A stretch of 64,000 nucleotides of DNA from Nageia nagi (lineage: Eukaryota > Pinophyta): assembly GCA_050084985.1 (NCBI GenBank), contig JBITNC010000001.1, forward strand, positions 192,200,001-192,264,000. Reading direction: 5' to 3'. Positions within the stretch are counted from its first letter, which is position 1, and each line of letters opens with the position of its first letter. A program made the translations under genes and the position numbers. Below, piece after piece: positions 1-10,439 of this stretch. The notes beneath the pieces were generated by a model. That model saw only the letters and a list, made by a program, of their open reading frames with translations. It was not told the DNA's origin and did not search any database.

Positions 1-1285
1 ATTCTAGGTGTTCTCTTTGTAAATATTTTGTTTTTTGCATTATTAGATGCTCAGGATTAAAAAGTAATGGTCCATTGGAACCACATTGTGAGCCCTAAGT
101 GGGACGTTTTCCTCCCATGCTTACGATGAGTTATTATTATTTATTTGTACACTTGGAGATCCTAAATAATTAATTGTGGGAATCCCAAGTCTTGTATAGC
201 ACCTAGGATGGCATATAAGCATGGATAATAATTTAAAGCCCAAAGTTGGACTTGGGAGCACTTGTGCAGTTGTGCCAGCCTTGGGGAGACTCCTGGACCC
301 CCACGTTGGCCCATGATGACACCTAAACACCCACACATGACTCCTAGACCCACGTTAGGCATTCGTGGCACTCTAGACTCCCACGTTGGCCCATAATGAC
401 ACCAATGCACCCATGCATGACTCCTAGACCCATGTTAGGCATGCATGGCACTCTAGACCCCACATTGGCATTTATGACCCTTGGACACTCGTGTTGGGTA
501 TGCATGATCCCTAGGCACGCACATTGGACATTTTAATGCCTTTAGGAGACTAGCGTTAGATTAGGGAGGCTGGATGATGGCTTTGATGTGAGATCCAGAT
601 CCAAGATGTGTTATATAAGGCATTGGAGCCTCATTGCAGGGATATGTTGAATTTGATATTGAAACCTCTTTAACTCTTTGGAGCTTCTCAAGTCTTGGCA
701 GTATTAAGCACCCTTGGGCATGTAGACCAAGGAGAGTTTAGAAGGCTTAGAATACCTTCTCACTGTGAGGTTGCCCTACCCTAAGGTGTCCATAGTGATT
801 TGCACCTTTGAATCCATCCAGTGGCATTCTAGAACTACATTCGTCCTCTTTGTTGGGAGCTAGCCTGTGAGGAAGCCCTTTATTATGGCGTCAACAAATC
901 TGGTAGAGTGTGGTCGTTGTACAAAATATTTGCAGCAATGTACATCTTTGCACATCAGTGTGACCTAGTTGGCTCCTTGGAGTCCAACATTGAGCCCTTG
1001 AGGGCCTAGTATTGTATTGATCTCATCATTATTCTTTAATCGCACACTTGATCTCCATTCTTTGTCTCATTTTTTGGTGCGTTTGATGCAATTTTGCTTC
1101 CTTGTGTGTGACGTTGGGTAATTAAGGTGTTATTTGGTTTGTAGAGTAAGTCGGTATTTCTGGCTCATTTTTATGCATGTTTGATGCCCTATATCAGTTT
1201 GTGGATGCCTAGGAACACAATTTGACATTATTTGATATTTATTTGGCTAATTCTTGCATTGGAGAATATTTGGGATTTCACACAA
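1..1285 (+). repeat. B-family LTR, plus orientation, truncated at both ends
   Basis: Most of a B-family LTR. It shares its order of landmarks with the B LTR pieces at 24.6 kb, 35.6-36.3 kb and 40.8-41.3 kb: a block around gggacgttttcctccca, then 'tgtgggaatcccaag', then a run of degenerate units of about 30 bp built on cacgttgg, then 'gccctaccctaaggtgtcc', then 'tggctccttgg'. The right end stops near tttgggat instead of the usual gatattaca, where it meets an inverted B piece. The left end runs off the window. No long coding frame of interest. Confidence 0.75.
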
Positions 1286-1421
1286 TATGGGTCCAATGGA
1301 CCATTAATATTCTATCCCAAGTTACTACAATTGCAACAAAGAAAAATAAGACAAATTATTTACAAAAGGGATACCAAAGATTCCAAATTTCCTCAATTTT
1401 GCTCAAAAGGGGATGTTACAA
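1286..1421 (-). repeat. B-family LTR 5' end, inverted fragment
   Basis: Read on the minus strand, this begins tgtaacatccccttttgag and runs through a 'cttgggatagaa' block to a 'tggtccattgg' block, as in the B LTR starts at 24,611 (plus) and 40,780 (minus). It lies head to tail-broken against the plus-oriented B LTR on its left and interrupts the E-family LTR that begins to its right. Confidence 0.65.
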
Positions 1422-2209
1422 AAAATATGCAGTAAATACCAATAATTCTGAAAATGTCTAACAAACCAAGAATGTGACCTCAAAGAGCTCAAAATATCTC
1501 CAATGGGGTGACATCTCACCAAGGAGCTTACAACACCACAATAAAGATTCCAAATTCAAATTAAATTGTCTCCTTGACCTAGACGTCTCACTCCTAGGGC
1601 TAGGATGGATTCTAGGATCCGCTTTTCACTTTCAAAATTGGACAACTAGGGTAGATCTTCACTCTAACCACTCCAGGGCCATTCGAGGCTAATTTTCTGA
1701 ATAAGTATGGCATCAGGGCTTAGTTGCCAACTTGAGAGTTTGCATCCACAAGATGGTGTTTCTCCTTAGGGGTTTCATCCTTTGAGAGAGAGAGAAGCAT
1801 GTGCTCCAAAAAGGGGGTTTAAAAGACATCATCTATTATTTCAAGTGAGGCACTCATCTCCCTTTTATAGTGCTCTTTGAAGAAGCCTTTTTCTAATTTG
1901 TGGTTGGCCGACTCAACCTAGACATAAAATTACTCCTAAATAATAAATAGACATTCCTAAATTGGGCGTCCAACTTTGAGGAGTAAACAAGGTCCTCAAA
2001 TTACAAATATTGCCCACACTTAATATTAAAATAATAAAAACTCCTAATTAACTAAAAATAACTCTAACATACTTAGAGGTGTGACTTCCACCCTTGAAGT
2101 GCTCAATTTCTAGTTTTTGCACCCAAAAATGAAGCTCACAACATCATAGGGTAAAATTATGATTTTTATGTGTCCCATTAACACCAAACTTTTAAAAAAT
2201 ATAAAAATA
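1422..2209 (-). repeat. 3' LTR of element E, left part
   Basis: Matches the E 5' LTR at 12,090-13,209 along its length. Shared landmarks are the 'aagaatgtgacctcaaagagctc' region, 'tttgagagagagagaagcat' and 'gaagtgctcaatttctagtt'. The match stops at 2,209, where solo LTR F is inserted, and resumes at 9,193. The left end is cut by the B-family fragment, so the outer end of E and its target duplication are lost. Confidence 0.8.
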
Positions 2210-2912
2210 TGTAATGTCATGAATTAGTACAACAAATTCTTTCCATAAAATGTATCAATTCCAATCACAATCAGAAAAGAAACTTCAATGACAAATTGTA
2301 TGAGATCACAAGAAAGTGCAAATCTGAATTATATTGATCTCAAGATGCAAGTACAATGGCCCAGAGGGCAAAACGTCTAGCTTAGAAGGCTATATCTCAA
2401 GTGCTACAAATTGCAAATGCACCAAGAAGGCTAGCATCACATCAATAAGGCCTCTAACCCCCATATTTGAGATGAATGGAGACAAGATACACTCCCTCAA
2501 ACTTGGACACACCACTATGCAGCTCTCCCACACCCAGAATGAAAGAATAAGTGTAAGCCTCGGAATACCACGGATGGACTAAGATGCTACCGTAGATCTA
2601 GAGGCATCTCTACTCCTTTAAACCTTCCCTTGTGCTATACAAGAGTAATAAGGTGATGGGTCGCTCCGAGAGAAGACTAAGGGTGATAGAATTAGCCAAA
2701 AACCATATGATGCTCCCATGGTGTGAATCCTCCTTTTATGCTTGGACATCCCATGGGGATGTTAGATCTCACCTAGGAATCATGCCAAACTGTGCACCTC
2801 ATCCCCAAGTTCATCAATTGACCTCGAGATCATTACAACTTCTCCTAGATACCTCTAAGAGGGAGACATCCCACATTGGGCTCACAATTGGTCTCTTGGA
2901 CCCACAAGTCTC

Positions 2913-3646
2913 TGTAATGTACCAAAAATAAATATTTTTTGTAAATGTCTCCTACACTTAATTATAAAAGTGAAAAAGGAGTTCATGTGACTAGGAGACA
3001 TAACTTAAGTTGTGTTTATTTATGTTTTATATTTTTATTTTGTAATAGGGCACTTTAAGTGATTTTAGGGTTGGGAGATGTCAACTCCAAATTAGAATAT
3101 GAGCTTATAAAAGGGAAGTGGGCATCCCATTTGAGGAAGCTTGTGGATCATCTATTTTATTATTTTTGAGTGAAGGAGATTCCTTTCTCAACCCAAGTGT
3201 GCACGTTTTCATGCATATTTGGATCTCAAGGGTTGTGGGCCTTAGTCTTGGGGGTGTTTGTACATCTAGAGCTAAAGGTAGCTATTGCTTGGGAGACTTC
3301 AGGAGTTGTGGGCCTCAATCTTGGGGATGCTTGCACATCTAGAGTTGGAGGTAGCGATTTCTTGGAGAGATCTTGAGAGTTGGAGGCCTTGCATGGGAGC
3401 CTAGCCTAATTCTGTTGCATCATTTTCAGATCTGGCCAATTTGTGGCATTTTTGTGAGCTTGGATCTGCATTTGTGGCACTTCAACTATTGTATTGGTTT
3501 GACATCATTTTTTTAATCAAATTCCTTGACTGATTCTCTCCATTATTTTGCATATTTTTCTGAGTTTTGACATTGTTCCTTGGCTGCAAGTTTATTTCTG
3601 TGTTTTGAGCATTCACTTGAGCAATAAAAATAAAAGGAACATTACA
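2913..3646 (+). repeat. 5' LTR of element A
   Basis: Starts tgtaatgtaccaaaaat and ends aaaaggaacattaca. Almost identical to the 3' copy at 8,209-8,943; the visible differences are cttaattataaaag against cttaatatataaaag, caactattg against cagctattg, and taatcaaa against taataaaa. A likely TATA-like stretch (gcttataaaaggg) lies at about 3,103-3,117. Confidence 0.93.
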
Positions 3647-3648
3647 AG

Positions 3649-3660
3649 TGGTATCAGAGC
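3649..3660 (+). other. Primer-binding site of element A
   Basis: TGGTATCAGAGC, two bases after the 5' LTR. It is the standard complement to the 3' end of plant initiator methionine tRNA, used to prime minus-strand synthesis. Confidence 0.9.
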
Positions 3661-4621
3661 TTGGATCTTGCCAACCTGTGGTTAGATCTAACATTTTTCA
3701 AAGATTTGGAGTTAATGTTTCTGCAAAAAATTCAGATCTTCAGTTTCTAGCATCTGGGTGTTGAATATTTTTGGGGGATCTAATAGATCAAGGAGGTTTG
3801 CATTTTAAAAGCAATTTTTCAAGGTTAAAAGGCATTTTTTAAAGAAAATCTGCATTCCTAGACTAAGTCGTCTAAGGTTGAGAGATAAGAATTGTTGGAT
3901 TGAAAGCTATTTTCAAACATAGAAAGTCTTGATCTATTATTCTAGCTAGTCAGAAAAATTTTGCTCAAGGATTCTAGGCAGAATTGGAGTTTTGAGTAAA
4001 AAAAATTTCTGCGGAATTTTCAGATCTAGCATTTTTCAGTGTTTTTCAATTGTGAGTATCTCAGTTTCAGAGTTTTTTAAAATTAGGGTTGCCAATTTTA
4101 TGGTGAAAATCATTTTGGGTATTGCAAATTCTTGGTAATTTGTTTGGTTGCAGAAAGAAACCCTAATTTCGTGGGTATCAAGAAACCCTACTGAGGGGCC
4201 ATTTGAGGCCAATTTTGGAGTTCCAACATCAGATCCAGCATACTAAGCCAAACATCTAACCCTAAGGGGTATTTTTGAGCACTTTGTATGCAATTTTAAG
4301 CTTCTAGAAGGGTCCTTTTGAGGAAAAAAAAGAAAAGTGACGTTTTTTAAATTTTCTAACAGGTGAAAGTATTTGTGGGGTGGATTTGAATACCCATTAA
4401 GCCTTACTTTGCATCGCTACCCTCAAAAAAATTCTACAAAAATGTTTGGTATGAGATCTAGCATTTCCTATGATTTTTTACCAATTTTCAGAAATTAAAT
4501 TGCAGAAATAGGGTTTGCAAAATTATTGTAGAGTTTTTCAGTTTTGGACTATCTAGGTTTTGTGGTTTGGGATTTGGTTGAAGCAAAGGTTTTTGGGGGT
4601 TGAATTGGTTAATGGTGGATC

Positions 4622-6310
4622 TTGGCACTAGTTGGCAAAAAAGAGGTGATTAAAAGGCTCAATTATGCCAATGAAAAACTTAGAATTCTCTTTCAGTCAA
4701 AAGATGCTCTTATTTGCATCTTAGAAGAAGTAGAGGATTGTCTACATATGATGGATGAGCCACATGCAGATTTAATTCCAGTGGTAAAATCATTAAGCAA
4801 GGCGAAATGGTTGAACCACAAGGATAAGGAGGTAAGAATTATGGTTGCTTCATGTTTGTGTAAAATATTGCAAATTTATGCACCTAGAACTCCTTATGAT
4901 GACAACACATTGAGAGCAATATTTTAGCTGTTGGTTGATAGTTTTGAGGGTTTAGGAAATGTTTCAAGTTCTCATTTTGCTAGAAAGGTTTCTCTACTTG
5001 AAATATTTGCAAAAACTAGATTGGGAAATCTTTTGTTAGATTTGGGAATGGATGAATTAATCTACCAAATGTTTCATCACTTCATTGCATCAGCAAGACA
5101 AAAGCATGCTAATAATGTCATTTCAGCCATGAGAGATATTATGATCTTGATTATAAATGAAGGTGATTATATTTACTAGCCACTCTTGTCCATGTTATTG
5201 GATGTTTGGAGGAGAAATTTGATTTCTACTGCAGCTGCCCATTATTTGGTTGATAGTGTTGTAAAACAGTGTGAAAAGAAGTTGAAATGCTTCTTTGGAA
5301 ATGAAGGGTCTAAGGATGATTCTACAAAATTTTCCCTTAATGATAAGGACTATGTTGATGAATCAGCTTTGGAAAATATGGAAAAAATTGAAACTGTTCA
5401 TCACAAAGAAGAGCTTGAGGTAATTTGTGCAAAAAATTCTGAAGTTGTTTCCACCACTAAAAAAGAAGAAGGCCAAATAGAAAATTTTGAAGGAGAACAT
5501 AATGAAGACATTTCAACATTGGAGCATGGTTCATCTTGCATGGCTGATTACATTCAAGAGATTGGTAATAGAGATGTCACTCTTTCACATGAGGTATGTT
5601 TCAAAAAGACCCAAAATACTTCATTTTGTACACTTGTTGGGAATGAAATCAATGAAGAACATAATAATTGCATTGGAGAATTTTCAGTTAGTGACAGTTT
5701 GAATGGAGTTAAGAGAGATTTCCAAATTGAGTCCTTTGGTGATCTCATTCCTTGCAATAAAGTAGTAAAGAATATAAAAATCAGCTTTGGAAACTATGAG
5801 AGTGATGAGCAATTCTTTGTTTTTCCATTGGGTGGTGTGCCTCATATGGTTTTGGGAGTCCAATGGCTTTCGTCTCTTGGTGATTATTCTACCAATTATC
5901 AAAAATTGGAATTAAAATTTTTACTAGATGGCAAGAGTATAGTGCTACAAGGAATAAGGGAAAACACATCCAAAGTTGCATGCAAAATTTTGGAAGTTTC
6001 ATACAAGTACATGGGAGGAGGACAACTCTTTGATATTCCATGTGAAGGTAAATTTATTACAGCCATGGTTCCTTCAAATAAAATGCTGATTTTTCTCATG
6101 TGGATGCATGATAGAATGTGTAGAACACTCCCGACATGGAACATTACAGAGAAATACTTTTTCATGGTCATATGTGGTATCTTTCCATCTCTTTTTATGG
6201 CTTTCATTGGTATACGCATTGTTGATACTGTTTTCGTATTTGGAGTTGTTTTTTGGAGCCTTATATGTGGAAAGAATTGCACAAAATTCTCACTTGATGG
6301 CAACCTATGA
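4622..6310 (+). pseudogene. PDS5-like: PDS5-like HEAT fragment fused to retroviral-type protease remnant
   Basis: One reading frame of about 560 codons broken by two TAG stops (4,925 and 5,177). The first part resembles plant PDS5, a HEAT-repeat protein that binds cohesin: LEEVEDCLHMMDEPHADLIP, VRIMVASCLCKILQIYAPRT, YDDNTLRAIF, VDSFEGLGNVSSSHFARKVS, LDLGMDELIYQMFHHFI, then LLDVWRRNL and CEKKLKCFF. This covers only the N-terminal HEAT region. No intron is visible, though plant PDS5 genes have many, so capture through RNA is likely. From about 5,300 the frame is acidic and low-complexity. Near 5,740-5,930 it becomes protease-like (FVFPLGGVPHMVLGVQWLSS), as at the end of Ty3/gypsy protease domains, but without a catalytic D-S/T-G. 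Element C carries the same cassette. Function unknown; with two stops it is probably not a normal protein. Confidence 0.85.
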
Positions 6311-7232
6311 ATCTGATAAAGAAATCAGAAAAATTACAGTAGGAAATGTGGACAACTGGTACACTTGTCACCTCACAATTCCACATGACATTCTCAGCTA
6401 TTTAGACAGTTGGGATAGCCAACAAAAAAGTATCATAATTGAAAGAATTCAAGGGATTATAGTTGCCTTGTTGATGAAGTTTTGGAATAGCAAAAAGGGG
6501 ATTGATTCCACACTTTATTGGGACACTTGCACATACTTAGAACATGGTTTGAAAGACAAATGGGATGAATGGGTTGCACTTCTTGTTGAACCTCGGCATA
6601 CATTGGTTCATAATTTTGTCTTGATGATTTTTGATTTCATTTTGAGAATGTGTAACAGTTATAGATGGGAAACTAATCATTTCATTTTTAGATTGTTGGA
6701 GTTGGAAGACACTTTGAGCACTTCATGGGTCTTGAAGAAGCACTTAGGCAGTCTTGATTGCATTTTTTTTACTTTTATACAGTTCATAGCACTTGTGAAA
6801 ACTCTTGAGCACACTTTGGAGCCCTTGTACATCTTCAATTCAGGTTTGATTTGGAGCACACTACATTGGAGGATTTCAAGTTGGTATTTGATTATTGACA
6901 TGCATAAGATGGCATATAGTTTTGAGATCGCAGAAGTTACACAGGAAACTGATTTGATTTGTGTGTTTCTTTGGGCATGCACAAAGGCAAGTTTTATATA
7001 TACTTGTTGTCAAAACATTAGTACATCTTCCTTCATGTTTTGTACTCCACTTTGCAAGACGTTTTGGACTGTTCTGATGACAAATGGCTTGGCTGCAATT
7101 CATATGAATATGGCTGTACATTGCATGATATTTGATGCAATAAGATTTGAGACTACTACGCATGAGTTGAAAAATTGCATGTGTTCATTTTATCAACTTA
7201 GGAAAAGTAAGATCAGAAAATTTCATATGTAA
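6108..7232 (+). CDS. Unrecognised 374-codon frame inside element A
   Basis: Long open frame that overlaps the tail of the PDS5/protease frame in another phase. Its first 70 residues are hydrophobic and out of phase with the upstream frame, so the meaningful part probably starts near 6,300. That part (around ITVGNVDNWYTCHLTIPHD) looks like ordinary soluble protein with many Trp and Cys, and I do not recognise it. No reverse transcriptase or integrase motif is present. It could be a second captured host fragment or decayed element sequence. Open length in a young element gives some weight to its being translated, but base composition also favours open frames here. Confidence 0.35.
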   Translation: MIECVEHSRHGTLQRNTFSWSYVVSFHLFLWLSLVYALLILFSYLELFFGALYVERIAQNSHLMATYESDKEIRKITVGNVDNWYTCHLTIPHDILSYLDSWDSQQKSIIIERIQGIIVALLMKFWNSKKGIDSTLYWDTCTYLEHGLKDKWDEWVALLVEPRHTLVHNFVLMIFDFILRMCNSYRWETNHFIFRLLELEDTLSTSWVLKKHLGSLDCIFFTFIQFIALVKTLEHTLEPLYIFNSGLIWSTLHWRISSWYLIIDMHKMAYSFEIAEVTQETDLICVFLWACTKASFIYTCCQNISTSSFMFCTPLCKTFWTVLMTNGLAAIHMNMAVHCMIFDAIRFETTTHELKNCMCSFYQLRKSKIRKFHM

Positions 7233-7272
7233 AGATGCCTCAACCAGTTATAGAAGGAAAAAGAAGATAAAT

Positions 7273-8196
7273 TTGAACTTGAGAATCCACATAAACATTC
7301 TAAACAGGTACAAGTTGAATTCTGATTTTTATGACAGCAGCGCACTATTTCTTTTTATGCATGATTTGGATGAGCTTGTTGATAGGAAACTTGGTAAGTT
7401 TCAGAAATTGGTGTCTTGTAGTGATGCCAACCTCCACACATTTGGGAAGGTAACTTACTTCCATTTTGCCATGACTTTGAGTTATACACTTTTTGCATTG
7501 GCTGGTTTTGAAGGTGTATTCTCAGTTGTGGGAGCACATAGTCATATTTGTCTTGAGAGTGAACATGAAATTATGAAGACATATTCATCCATGGTATGCA
7601 CATTCAATTCAAGGTTACTACAACAGCATGAGAGGCCATTGGAAAGGGCATGTCTATTGAGTGTTGTAAAGAAAAACATTCCTAATGAAGTTCTTAATGT
7701 TTGGCTTGGTTTAGAAGTCATATGGGAGGAAGTAAAATGGATGTATGGCTATGATAATACTGCTGTACATACAATTTTCAGTCTCTATTTTCTTGGTATG
7801 ATTTATAGCTACACTTCATTTATGCATGGCACATTGATGGGAAACAATGAAAGCATGAGTGTAGATGATTGTGAGTCATTTATGGCTATTGGAAAGAGAA
7901 AATTAGACCTGTTACTCTTACATTGCAGCCTCTTTCTCAAAACCCCAATTAGTATTATTGTTGGTTGGTTGATGCTCATGCATAGTACAACTATAAGGGA
8001 TGGAGAATCACTCAGTTTGGCTACGTTTTGGGAGTACAAACACCATGATTTTAATGCTGTTATCAGAAAATCAGCCTTGTTATGCATTCAAAATGGGCTT
8101 GGTAACAAAGAAACAATATGGGCTTTTGACACACATAAGTGTTTGAGACAGTTTGGCTATCCAACATTGCAATTGCTTGAGGACAAGCAAATTTGA
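7273..8196 (+). CDS. Unrecognised 307-codon frame ending in a chromovirus-like tail, element A
   Basis: Open frame running almost to the polypurine tract. Near its start is RYKLNSDFYDSSA, which resembles a motif repeated three times in element H (HKRYYNISDFYSN and two relatives). The body (for example VWLGLEVIWEEVKWMYGYD) is unrecognised. The last residues, FGYPTLQLLEDKQI, match the usual C-terminus of chromovirus pol polyproteins, so the 3' edge of pol seems to be kept for its position next to the polypurine tract while the enzymes are gone. Translation is uncertain. Confidence 0.4.
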   Translation: MNLRIHINILNRYKLNSDFYDSSALFLFMHDLDELVDRKLGKFQKLVSCSDANLHTFGKVTYFHFAMTLSYTLFALAGFEGVFSVVGAHSHICLESEHEIMKTYSSMVCTFNSRLLQQHERPLERACLLSVVKKNIPNEVLNVWLGLEVIWEEVKWMYGYDNTAVHTIFSLYFLGMIYSYTSFMHGTLMGNNESMSVDDCESFMAIGKRKLDLLLLHCSLFLKTPISIIVGWLMLMHSTTIRDGESLSLATFWEYKHHDFNAVIRKSALLCIQNGLGNKETIWAFDTHKCLRQFGYPTLQLLEDKQI

Positions 8197-8208
8197 GGAG
8201 GGTGGACT
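8192..8208 (+). other. Polypurine tract of element A
   Basis: tttgaggagggtggac directly before the 3' LTR; the expected plus-strand primer. Confidence 0.85.
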
Positions 8209-8943
8209 TGTAATGTACCAAAAATAAATATTTTTTGTAAATGTCTCCTACACTTAATATATAAAAGTGAAAAAGGAGTTCATGTGACTAGGAGACATAA
8301 CTTAAGTTGTGTTTATTTATGTTTTATATTTTTATTTTGTAATAGGGCACTTTAAGTGATTTTAGGGTTGGGAGATGTCAACTCCAAATTAGAATATGAG
8401 CTTATAAAAGGGAAGTGGGCATCCCATTTGAGGAAGCTTGTGGATCATCTATTTTATTATTTTTGAGTGAAGGAGATTCCTTTCTCAACCCAAGTGTGCA
8501 CGTTTTCATGCATATTTGGATCTCAAGGGTTGTGGGCCTTAGTCTTGGGGGTGTTTGTACATCTAGAGCTAAAGGTAGCTATTGCTTGGGAGACTTCAGG
8601 AGTTGTGGGCCTCAATCTTGGGGATGCTTGCACATCTAGAGTTGGAGGTAGCGATTTCTTGGAGAGATCTTGAGAGTTGGAGGCCTTGCATGGGAGCCTA
8701 GCCTAATTCTGTTGCATCATTTTCAGATCTGGCCAATTTGTGGCATTTTTGTGAGCTTGGATCTGCATTTGTGGCACTTCAGCTATTGTATTGGTTTGAC
8801 ATCATTTTTTTAATAAAATTCCTTGACTGATTCTCTCCATTATTTTGCATATTTTTCTGAGTTTTGACATTGTTCCTTGGCTGCAAGTTTATTTCTGTGT
8901 TTTGAGCATTCACTTGAGCAATAAAAATAAAAGGAACATTACA
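8209..8943 (+). repeat. 3' LTR of element A
   Basis: 735 bp, nearly identical to the 5' LTR, ending aaaaggaacattaca and followed by the target duplication GTCTC. Confidence 0.93.
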
Positions 8944-9192
8944 GTCTCCTATCCTGAGATATAATTAATACATAAGGACTCCTAGTTACATATTTGTAAA
9001 CAAATACAAAGTATCATCCCAAGAATAGGGACATCTCACACATAGAGACAATAACATGCTAAACCACAGCTAACAACTACAAAAAAAATGCATTAAATGC
9101 AATTAAGCACTCCTCCAAAGGAAGTATCTTACACCAAGTAGTCCACAAGTGATAACAAAGTATAATGTTTGATTTTGAGACATTACAAAATA

Positions 9193-9282
9193 ATCCTAAA
9201 TGCTTAGAGAAACAAAATGAAGAAGATTGTCCCATCTCAAAAGGAATGGAGAAATGGAACGCTTTAATTTTGGAATATTACA
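9193..9282 (-). repeat. 3' LTR of element E, right part
   Basis: Continues the E LTR after solo LTR F. It matches the last 90 bp of the E 5' LTR (aatcctaaatgcttagaga and tttaattttggaatattaca). On the minus strand it is the start of the LTR, tgtaatattcc. Confidence 0.8.
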
Positions 9283-9616
9283 ATTCTGCCCTTCCCAAAT
9301 TGTTTGTCATCAAGCAATTCAAGGGTACAAATGTAGCATCCAACTCTTGCTTCTTTCCACATTCATCTTCATCTGCAAGTGTTGGCGTAGGAACAATCTT
9401 CAAATTTTTTTTCCTGGGGTTGTGGTTGATCTTTGTCTTCAAATCTTCAAGTGCCTTGCATATCTGACTGTGAAGAACCATCTTCTCTTGAACATATATG
9501 AAATCTAGTAACTCATGTGAGTTAGGAAACGTTACACCTAATGCTCCATATTCGTAGAGGTTTGTAAGAGCTGAAATTATGCTCCAAACTTCCTTATGTT
9601 GTTGTCCTGAATCCAT
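9278..9616 (-). CDS. Unrecognised 3' module of element E
   Basis: 112-codon frame between the protease remnant and the 3' LTR. It includes LYEYGALGVTFPNSHELLDF, IYVQEKMVLHSQICKALEDL and DEDECGKKQEL. A diverged copy of the same module lies on the plus strand at 16,340-16,740 (LEDLYKYGALRVRF, EDEDECGKEQELATTY), just before a LINE relic. I do not recognise the family. It is not reverse transcriptase, RNase H or integrase, which would normally sit here. The last codons run into the LTR. It may be a captured host fragment. Confidence 0.45.
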   Translation of the reverse strand: MDSGQQHKEVWSIISALTNLYEYGALGVTFPNSHELLDFIYVQEKMVLHSQICKALEDLKTKINHNPRKKNLKIVPTPTLADEDECGKKQELDATFVPLNCLMTNNLGRAEL

Positions 9617-9920
9617 TTTTGTAAGAAGGGCTGAATTCTATCCATCCATATGCTTCCAAATTTTCCATTACTTTGTCCCAAACTGAAAATATGTCTCTTG
9701 GGCTGCATAGGGCTGAAAGACTGTCTTCATGATCCTCCAAGGTGCTTTGTTGCTCATAAGTGCGAGGAATTTTCCTCAATGTATAGAGTTGTCCTTCCAT
9801 AATTCTAACCATGGTTCCTTGGGGTGCATTCTCCTTTATGCCTTTTAGGATCACAACACTTCCTTGAATTCTAAACTTCATTTCTAGGGTCCTATAGTTG
9901 GAGGTGATTTCTCCAGGCAA
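9594..9920 (-). pseudogene. Element E protease tail and linker
   Basis: Directly after the protease frame (a one- or two-base frame change near 9,922). It begins with SNYRTLEMKFRIQGSVVILK, the usual strand after the Ty3/gypsy protease that reads NYxxLxMxF. The same stretch occurs in element A as STNYQKLELKFLLDGKSIVL. The rest, such as DIFSVWDKVMENLEAYGWIE, is unrecognised. Confidence 0.55.
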
Positions 9921-9923
9921 ATA

Positions 9924-10307
9924 CTACCATTGTACTCCAAGTACGGAGTGTGGCAATCCTCCAAGTGAGAATACATAAAAATCGTTAATCATCGTGTAGC
10001 TTCCAAAATTTACTCTTAGTTTTTCAATTACCTTATTACATGGGGAAATTTGTCCATTTCCAATAACCACACCAAATCCTCCAAATTCCATTTTCTTAAG
10101 ATTCTTTTTATCAACAAACTCTTCATCAATGAAGTTATAAGTAGCTCCTCCATCAATAAACACTACCACTTTGTCCTTGTCAATTTCTCCTTCAACTTTA
10201 ATGGTAAGATATTGGGATGTTCCTTTAAATGTGGCAATTGTACCTTCAATATCCTTAACTTTATGTTGGGGTTCATCTATCTTAATAACATCCATCTCAT
10301 CCTCCAA
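9924..10307 (-). pseudogene. Element E aspartic protease domain
   Basis: Retropepsin-like domain of Ty3/gypsy type: VVVFIDGGATYNFIDEEFV holds the active-site region, followed by GNGQISPCNKVIEKLRVNFG and YVFSLGGLPHSVLGVQWL. The usual catalytic triplet is D-S/T-G; here it reads D-G-G, which should weaken or abolish cleavage. It would process the gag polyprotein in the virus-like particle. It shares its last 30 residues with the fusion frame of element A. Confidence 0.8.
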
Positions 10308-10439
10308 ATCTCCTTCAATAACCTAAACATATTAGTGTTGTGTCTTTCCTTGACAATGATGACCCGGTTCCCAACGATTCTTGTAAGTGAAACACAACTT
10401 CGTCCTTCAAAGCTCATTTCATGTTGAGTTATCCATATT

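Larger units (their letters stand above)
2913..8943 (+). mobile_element. Element A: complete non-autonomous LTR retrotransposon with captured PDS5 fragment
   Basis: A 6,031 bp element with two LTRs (2,913-3,646 and 8,209-8,943), each TG...CA, and a perfect 5 bp target duplication GTCTC (2,908-2,912 and 8,944-8,948). A primer-binding site TGGTATCAGAGC follows the 5' LTR and a purine tract (ttgaggagggtggac) precedes the 3' LTR. By eye the LTRs differ at only a handful of positions, so insertion was recent. The internal region has no recognisable gag core, reverse transcriptase, RNase H or integrase. It holds a PDS5-like stretch fused to a protease-type remnant, then two long unrecognised frames. 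The last frame ends LQLLEDKQI, which resembles the end of a chromovirus pol protein. It would need enzymes from an autonomous partner. Confidence 0.92.
2210..9187 (-). repeat. Solo LTR F, split by element A
   Basis: Minus-strand LTR that starts tgtaatgtctcaaaatc at 9,187 and ends ...catgaca side at 2,210 (plus-strand tgtaatgtcatgaatt). It is flanked by a perfect 5 bp duplication AAATA at 2,205-2,209 and 9,188-9,192, inside the E 3' LTR. Real sequence is 2,210-2,912 plus 8,949-9,187 (about 940 bp). The middle is element A with its own target duplication. No internal region belongs to F, so it is a solo LTR left by LTR-LTR recombination (inference). Confidence 0.75.

Noticed and set aside
3118-3376. 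Short frames inside the A LTR, repeated at 8,415-8,673
   Set aside because: Identical in both LTRs because the LTRs are copies; no coding signal.
5554-7163. Minus-strand frames opposite the element A coding region
   Set aside because: They are shadows of the plus-strand PDS5/protease and downstream frames.
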